Source of the DNA: Dethiobacter alkaliphilus | GTDB taxonomy: Bacteria; Bacillota; Dethiobacteria; DTU022; UBA8154 | Reading direction: 5' to 3' | Assembly (NCBI GenBank): GCA_016841605.1 | Contig: JAENYV010000006.1 | Coordinates: 62,001 to 126,000, forward strand | DNA length: 64,000 bases | Part shown: piece after piece, positions 59,701-64,000 of the stretch | Numbering within the stretch: the first letter of the stretch is position 1 | How the letters are laid out: each line of letters begins with the position of its first letter | Program-made: the position numbers and the translations under genes | Notes under the pieces: generated by a model | Database searches by the model: none | Told to the model about the DNA's origin: nothing | The model's input: only the letters and a program-made list of their open reading frames with translations

Positions 59701-59751
59701 TTTAACAAAAATACCTGTGGGATTATAATTAAAAATAAGGTCCCACAGGTA
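59701..59751 (-). terminator. riboswitch-controlled terminator upstream of the CDF gene
   Basis: On the minus strand TACCTGTGGGA (59751-59741) pairs with TCCCACAGGTA (59722-59712), followed by TTTTTGTT. The first strand is shared with the last helix and conserved tail of the aptamer, so aptamer and terminator cannot form together. Metal binding should favour read-through. Confidence 0.85.
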
Positions 59752-59825
59752 CTCTTCTACCTGCTTCCGGTAAACCGGCCCAGCCCCATGCATTCAAGAA
59801 CGAATGTATCGCCTGCTCCAATACA
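59738..59825 (-). promoter_or_regulatory. NiCo (czcD-type) riboswitch aptamer
   Basis: Minus-strand order: GAGCAGGC at the start; P2 CAUUC/GAAUG; GCAUGGGGCUG; P3 CCGGU/ACCGG; AAGCAGG; P4 CAGGUA/UACCUG; then UGUGGGAC. This matches the NiCo riboswitch plan (GAGCAGGCAAUG..., GCAGCCGGGCUG, ...CGGCAACAG, ...CUGUGGGACAG), a four-way junction binding cobalt and nickel ions. It lies about 100 nt before a CDF exporter gene, the classic target. No other riboswitch class I know fits these junction words. Confidence 0.85.
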
Positions 59826-59844
59826 ATATTCTTTTGTTATAATA

Positions 59845-59874
59845 ATACTATTCTATGTCCCAATAGTTTGTCAA
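59845..59874 (-). promoter_or_regulatory. promoter of the riboswitch-CDF transcript
   Basis: TTGACA (complement of 59869-59874), an 18-bp spacer, then TAGTAT (complement of 59845-59850). It starts transcription just before the aptamer. Confidence 0.6.
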
Positions 59875-59982
59875 CACTGAGGCAGTAATCTTTACAGAAA
59901 AGACAATTTTTACAACTTTGTCCGTTTTTATTATGCATTTTGCGAAAAGGAGTAAGGTTTCATCGTTTTCCATTAGTAGTAA

Positions 59983-60015
59983 GGGGATGCGACGACGGTC
60001 ACATCCCCTTTTTTT
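59983..60015 (+). terminator. GGGGATG hairpin with T-tract at the typA end
   Basis: GGGGATG pairs with CATCCCC (with GTCA/CGAC internal) and is followed on the plus strand by seven Ts. It overlaps the last codons of typA. As a plus-strand terminator it faces no known gene; as a minus-strand one it lacks a T-tract. Confidence 0.45.
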
Positions 60016-61846
60016 GCATATTAACATGTTTATTATAGCGGTCCCGTTCATTTTTATGGAGATATTTTTTGCGCAGACGGATACTTTTGGGTGTAACTTC
60101 CACAAGCTCGTCATCTTCAATAAATTCTATTGCTTCCTCCAGAGAGAGGAGGCGGGGTTCCTTTAGCTTCACTGTCTCATCCGAACCGCTGGCCCGCATA
60201 TTGGTGAGTTGTTTCCGTTTGCAGACGTTAACTTCCAAATCTTTGTCCCGGTTGTTAACTCCTACGATCATCCCTTCATAGACTCTGGTGCCCGGTTGTA
60301 TGAAGAGGGTCCCCCTTTCTTCCGCCTGCAGCATACCGTAGGTAACGGCTTCCCCTGTTTCCCAGGCGATGAGGGCTGCTTGAAAACGGGTCTGTATCTC
60401 GCCCTTGTAGGGCTGATAACCGTGGAAACTGTGGTACATAACTCCCTGGCCGCGGGTTTCCGTCAAAAATTCGGAACGAAAGCCCACAAGGCCGCGGGCG
60501 GGAATGAGGTACTCCATGCGGACCTCTCCGCCTTCAGCAGGCACCATATTGACTATCTCCCCTTTTCGCTTTCCCAGGTTCTCCATTACGGCTCCCTGGG
60601 TATCCTGCGGGGTGTTGATAATGAGATATTCCACCGGCTCGCTGCGCACGCCGTCTATTGTTTTATAGATGACCTCCGGTTTGGAAACCTGCAGTTCGTA
60701 GCCTTCCCGGCGCATATTTTCGATGAGGATGGAAAGGTGCAATTCGCCACGGCCCGCTACTTGAAATTGATCCGGGCTATCGGTCTCCTCAACCCGCAGG
60801 CTGACGTTGGAATGCAGTTCCCGCAAGAGACGTTCCCGCAACTTGCGGGAAGTGACAAACTGTCCCTCCTGCCCGGCAAAGGGACTGTTATTGACCATGA
60901 AAGTCATGGTCAGAGTGGGTTCATCTACAGTAATGACCGGCAGTTGTTCGGGAGATTGCAGGTCAGCCAGGGTCTCGCCGATATTGATTTCTTCCAGGCC
61001 AGCGATGGCGACTACATCTCCGGCAAAAGCAGTTTCCACCTCAATTTTCTTTAAGCCGCTGTAAATAAAAAGTTTGGCTGTTTTCCCTTTGGCCACAGTG
61101 CCGTCATGGCGGATAACGGCAATTTGTTCACCTCGGCTGATAGAGCCGCGCCTGATCATCCCGATGGCATATTTGCCCAAATAGTTGTCATGTTCCAGGT
61201 TGGCAACGAGCATCTGAAAGGGACCGTCCGTTTCAGACTCGGGCGGGGCCACATCATTAATTACGGCTTCAAACAATGGTTCCATGTTTATCCGTTCAGC
61301 GGACCACTCTCGTACGGCCCACCCCTCTTTGGCGGAGGTGTAAAGAACCGAAAAATCTAATTGCCGGTCATTTGCTCCCAGCTCAAAGAAAAGGTCGATT
61401 ATTTCGTCTAAAACTTCCTGAGGACGGGCATCCGGCCGGTCTGCCTTATTAATGACGACCAGCGGCTGCAGATTTGCCTGCAGGGCTTTGCGCAAGACGA
61501 ATTTTGTCTGAGGCATGGGACCTTCCGCAGAGTCTACAATGAGCAGGACACCGCTGACCATACTGAGGGCGCGTTCCACTTCTCCTCCAAAATCGGCATG
61601 CCCCGGAGTATCCACGATATTTATTTTTATCCCTTTATATTTCACAGCCGTATTTTTGGCCAAAATAGTGATTCCTCGCTCCCGTTCCAGATCGATGGAG
61701 TCCATCACTCTCTCCACAACCGCGGCGTGGTCATGAAATGCCCCGCTTTGTCGTAATAAGCAGTCCACTAGGGTCGTCTTTCCATGGTCAACGTGAGCGA
61801 TAATAGCAATATTGCGGATCTGTTGAGTAGAAATTTTTTCAATCAT
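59999..61846 (-). CDS. typA: ribosome-associated translational GTPase TypA/BipA
   Basis: 615 residues: IRNIAIIAHVDHGKTTLVDCLLRQSG (G1), RERGITI (G2), NIVDTPGHADFGGEVER (G3), NKADRP (G4), followed by EF-G-like domains and the BipA C-terminal domain (GLVGFRSEFLTETRGQG, YGMLQAEERGTLFIQPGTRVYEGMIVG). It binds the 70S ribosome under stress and in late 50S assembly. I start at 61846 after AAGGAGGAAT; a start nine codons earlier would cover the ribosome binding site. The strand opposite (60209-61054) is open over 281 codons but is a shadow frame. Confidence 0.95.
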   Translation of the reverse strand: MIEKISTQQIRNIAIIAHVDHGKTTLVDCLLRQSGAFHDHAAVVERVMDSIDLERERGITILAKNTAVKYKGIKINIVDTPGHADFGGEVERALSMVSGVLLIVDSAEGPMPQTKFVLRKALQANLQPLVVINKADRPDARPQEVLDEIIDLFFELGANDRQLDFSVLYTSAKEGWAVREWSAERINMEPLFEAVINDVAPPESETDGPFQMLVANLEHDNYLGKYAIGMIRRGSISRGEQIAVIRHDGTVAKGKTAKLFIYSGLKKIEVETAFAGDVVAIAGLEEINIGETLADLQSPEQLPVITVDEPTLTMTFMVNNSPFAGQEGQFVTSRKLRERLLRELHSNVSLRVEETDSPDQFQVAGRGELHLSILIENMRREGYELQVSKPEVIYKTIDGVRSEPVEYLIINTPQDTQGAVMENLGKRKGEIVNMVPAEGGEVRMEYLIPARGLVGFRSEFLTETRGQGVMYHSFHGYQPYKGEIQTRFQAALIAWETGEAVTYGMLQAEERGTLFIQPGTRVYEGMIVGVNNRDKDLEVNVCKRKQLTNMRASGSDETVKLKEPRLLSLEEAIEFIEDDELVEVTPKSIRLRKKYLHKNERDRYNKHVNMQKKGM

Positions 61847-61979
61847 TTTAATTCCTCCTTGGGCAACATTCAAAGTATAGCAGGTGAAAAGAAAAGTAAC
61901 AAGTATTATGTTGTTGACAACTAAAAAAAAGTATTTTTATAATGATATAAAGGAAAAAGGTGGAGGAGTCTGTCCTGGT

Positions 61980-62666
61980 ATGATCCTTGATGCAATATCA
62001 AATATTATCGAATATATTATAAATGCTCTTGTTGTTATCGGCGCGGCGACAAAAGTGCTGGCAATTATGATCCCGTTATTTCTGGTTGCTATTCTCTGTA
62101 TATTGATCGGAAATTATCGGGAAGAATTATCTTTCCGGCGTTTCCGTTTTTCACGGATTGGAGAAATTGATGAACTTGATCCCCAAAAATATTTTTTCTT
62201 AATGAAAGCATTCCTTGGCTGGATGGGATTTAATGAAGAGATTCCACTTCCGGCAGAGGACGAGGAAGACGAAAAAAATAAAGAAGATGATAATTTTTGG
62301 GAAGATAAGGACAAAAAAAACGATAACAAAAAGAAAAAACCCGGTATGGAGGAACCTTTGATTGTGGTCAAAGAGGGTATTCGTTACGGAGTCTTACTGG
62401 AAAGGAAGAAGTTCGGAGTAGGCCGGTTTGCTTTTAATAAACTGGAAAAGGCAATCGGAGAGCGCGACTGCCGGGAGGGAATCATTTTTAATAATGGATT
62501 TTTTTCCGAGGAAGACCTGGAGGAAGGAAGGGCGAGGAATATTCGGATGTGGGATCGGGATTGGTTTATTAAAGAATTGCTGGAAATGCAGGGATTTGAG
62601 GATACTGCCGGAAAAGATTTTAAATATTATTTTCAAGATTTTTGGAGATGGGCTCTCCGGGGCTAG
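61980..62666 (+). CDS. membrane-anchored Mrr-like (PD-(D/E)XK) protein
   Basis: About 228 residues. A hydrophobic helix (about 14-45) is followed by an acidic/lysine-rich linker (EDEEDEKNKEDDNFWEDKDKKNDNKKKKP, about 100-130), then a C-terminal domain with GIRYGVLLERKKFGVGRFAFNKLEKAIGERDCREGIIFNNGFFSEEDLEEGRARNIRMWDRDWFIKELL. This resembles the restriction-endonuclease-like (Mrr) fold, in which the ExK of the catalytic strand would be LLERK. GGTGGAGG is upstream. Function unknown; the nuclease call is moderate. Confidence 0.6.
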   Translation: MILDAISNIIEYIINALVVIGAATKVLAIMIPLFLVAILCILIGNYREELSFRRFRFSRIGEIDELDPQKYFFLMKAFLGWMGFNEEIPLPAEDEEDEKNKEDDNFWEDKDKKNDNKKKKPGMEEPLIVVKEGIRYGVLLERKKFGVGRFAFNKLEKAIGERDCREGIIFNNGFFSEEDLEEGRARNIRMWDRDWFIKELLEMQGFEDTAGKDFKYYFQDFWRWALRG

Positions 62667-62785
62667 CAGGGAGCTTTTTTTAATGAAACTTTAAGAAAAA
62701 GAGATATTTCTCCTGTTCCTTTAATAATAATGAATGTGTATAATCCTCAGGAATTCCCAGGGACCTGAAGTTACTGCCAAAGCAG

Positions 62786-63058
62786 GTGATCATAGGGATG
62801 TCCGGAACACTTCTCGGTATGGTTCTTTTGCGCCTTTTATCGGGAACGGTGGAAATTGTCTCGGCTTTGATTATTTACCGTTTAAACAGTCTGGAGCAGG
62901 CCTTAAAAATAAATGCCCTGCTGGCATCGATCGGCCCCCTGATTTTTTTGTCGGCCATGTACCTCGGATTGACAGGCTTGGCCAGACAAGTGCCCTATCA
63001 GAAGATGATCTTTATTTACCTGGGAGTGGCCTTAATTTTTATCGGTTTGCGGCGCTAA
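62786..63058 (+). CDS. YqhV-like small membrane protein
   Basis: 86-90 residues with three hydrophobic helices (VLLRLLSGTVEIVSALIIYRL, ALLASIGPLIFLSAMYLGLTGLA, MIFIYLGVALIFIGLRR), a pattern of DUF2619/YqhV proteins found near sporulation genes. The start is GTG 62786 or ATG 62798 (after CAGGTGAT). The gene for an overlapping 121-residue frame is a shadow. Confidence 0.7.
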   Translation: MIIGMSGTLLGMVLLRLLSGTVEIVSALIIYRLNSLEQALKINALLASIGPLIFLSAMYLGLTGLARQVPYQKMIFIYLGVALIFIGLRR

Positions 63059-63220
63059 AAAAAGCAGGTTTTGCTATATTGCGGTTATCTTTTTTTTAAC
63101 CCCGGATTTTTCCGGGGCTTCTTGTTATCCCGGTGTTTACAGGTTACAATATAAAAAAAGCCGTAAAATATTTAAATCTTCTTTTGTCTTTTAACCGAGG
63201 AAAGGATTGGTAAATAACAG

Positions 63221-63967
63221 ATGGGATACGGTTCCTGCCCTGCCGAAGTGATTGAACGTGTTCGGGGAAAAGATGGGGAACTGCAGCTGCAGCGCCGGGG
63301 AAAGGAATTTGAGTTTATTTTTAACGGTGTTTTTCTGATGGCAAGTTATAACGGTGCAGCGGAACGAGAAATGGTCGAAGCAGTCCTGAAGAACCGGGGG
63401 ACTGAACACGCCGGGCAGATTTTAGGAAAGGGCTTGATAGGTACTGCTGCTGGAACGGTGGATACTTCCAATCTGCGGGTCTTAATGGGGGGACTGGGGA
63501 TGGGCCTGGGATTGCAGGAGGCACTCCGTTTCCCCGGAGTAGAGAGAGTGGATCTTTTTGAGCTGGAAGAGGCGGTTGTGCGCTGGAACAGAGGCCCCCT
63601 CAGTGAGCTGAACGGCGGGGCTCTGCAGGACCCCCGCGTTAATGTCATACAAGAAGATATCGTGGAATTTTTAAAAGAAGATGAAATAATATCACGGAAA
63701 GAGAACCAACTTTATCATGCCGTTATCCTGGATACGGACAATGGTCCCGGTTGGCTGAGCCGTCCCGAAAACGCCTTCCTGTATGATGTCCGGGGGACCC
63801 GTCTGCTCAGGGAATTGCTGCTGCCCGGAGGCAAACTTTCCGTCTGGTCGTCAGCACCTGTCCCCCGGTACCTCACTTTATTGCAAACAGTTTTTGCCAA
63901 TGCCCGGGAAAAGGAACTTTTCGAAAAAACAGGGCAGACTTCTTACTATTATCTGGCAGTGAAATAA
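63221..63967 (+). CDS. spermidine synthase-like (aminopropyltransferase fold) protein
   Basis: 248 residues. VLMGGLGMGLGLQEALR is the SAM-type nucleotide motif, VDLFELEEAVVRWNR ends strand 2 with an acidic residue, and YHAVILDTDNGPGWLSRPENAFLYDVRGTRLLRELLLPGGKLSVWSS matches the spermidine synthase core. It is shorter than true SpeE and lacks an N-terminal domain, so polyamine synthesis is not certain; related Firmicutes proteins are annotated spermine/spermidine synthase-like. The gene stands alone. Confidence 0.7.
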   Translation: MGYGSCPAEVIERVRGKDGELQLQRRGKEFEFIFNGVFLMASYNGAAEREMVEAVLKNRGTEHAGQILGKGLIGTAAGTVDTSNLRVLMGGLGMGLGLQEALRFPGVERVDLFELEEAVVRWNRGPLSELNGGALQDPRVNVIQEDIVEFLKEDEIISRKENQLYHAVILDTDNGPGWLSRPENAFLYDVRGTRLLRELLLPGGKLSVWSSAPVPRYLTLLQTVFANAREKELFEKTGQTSYYYLAVK

Positions 63968-64000
63968 GTTTAACTGTTAAGATTATCTGCGACAATTTTG

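Noticed and set aside
60209-61054. 281-codon open frame opposite typA
   Set aside because: It lies wholly inside typA on the other strand, has no ribosome binding site or domain, and follows from typA codon use.

Overview
The window looks like the chromosome of a spore-forming member of the Clostridia, probably Peptococcaceae-like. This rests on sporulation genes (an alpha/beta SASP, a very small spoVM, ylbJ and a yqhV-type gene), on the Firmicutes gene order rsmD-coaD-ylbJ-patatin-Lon/PDZ protease, on a class A RNase P RNA, and on strong AGGAGG-type ribosome binding sites. I could not run searches, so the taxonomic call is inference.

Layout. (1) 0-4 kb: a leftward cluster of three DUF3231 proteins and a small membrane protein, then a decayed methyltransferase. 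(2) 4-10.7 kb: a zinc locus. A rightward ABC uptake operon (znuA-znuC-znuB) lies under a consensus sigma-A promoter with a Fur/Zur-like palindrome at the start site. It converges on a leftward operon of a Fur-family regulator, a CobW GTPase, a CobW-permease fusion and a TIGR03943-type protein. (3) 10.8-17.4 kb: PadR regulator, two methyltransferases, a WYL regulator divergent from a RibD-C/DHFR-like reductase, a DUF1330 protein, an IS3 remnant and a RelE-type toxin-antitoxin pair.

(4) 17.42-42.59 kb: a composite, partly decayed genomic island. It is bounded by a 56-bp fragment of tRNA-Leu(CAA) on the left and the intact tRNA-Leu(CAA) on the right. The left part (17.5-36 kb) carries two damaged type I methylase genes, a CPBP protease, an M23 peptidase, a broken methyltransferase, a UvrA-like ABC protein with a double-HTH MerR regulator, a second copy of the WYL/RibD pair with a nonsense mutation, an MFS exporter, and a Tn916-like sigma/HTH/xis/int tail next to a second tRNA-Leu(CAA). 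The right part (36.3-42.4 kb) is a phage-like replication remnant (primase, DUF3987 protein, small proteins). It ends in an ORF where a helicase N-terminus is joined in frame to an integrase C-terminus.

(5) 42.6-64 kb: conserved housekeeping and sporulation chromosome. It holds spoVM, rpmB, SASP, rsmD, coaD, ylbJ, a STAS protein, a patatin, a Lon/PDZ protease, rnpB, a DAHP-synthase homologue lacking all four metal ligands, a periplasmic binding protein beside a PAS-GGDEF-HD-GYP sensor, rmuC, a PPi-type phosphofructokinase, a CDF metal exporter preceded by a NiCo riboswitch with its own terminator, typA, an Mrr-like membrane protein, a yqhV-like gene and a spermidine-synthase-like protein.

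The most rewarding items are the NiCo riboswitch, the DAHP-synthase-like protein without metal ligands, the CobW-permease fusion, the integrase with a duplicated core-binding domain, the helicase-integrase chimera, and the tRNA-Leu-bounded nested island. I found no CRISPR array, no rRNA, and no complete prophage structural module.
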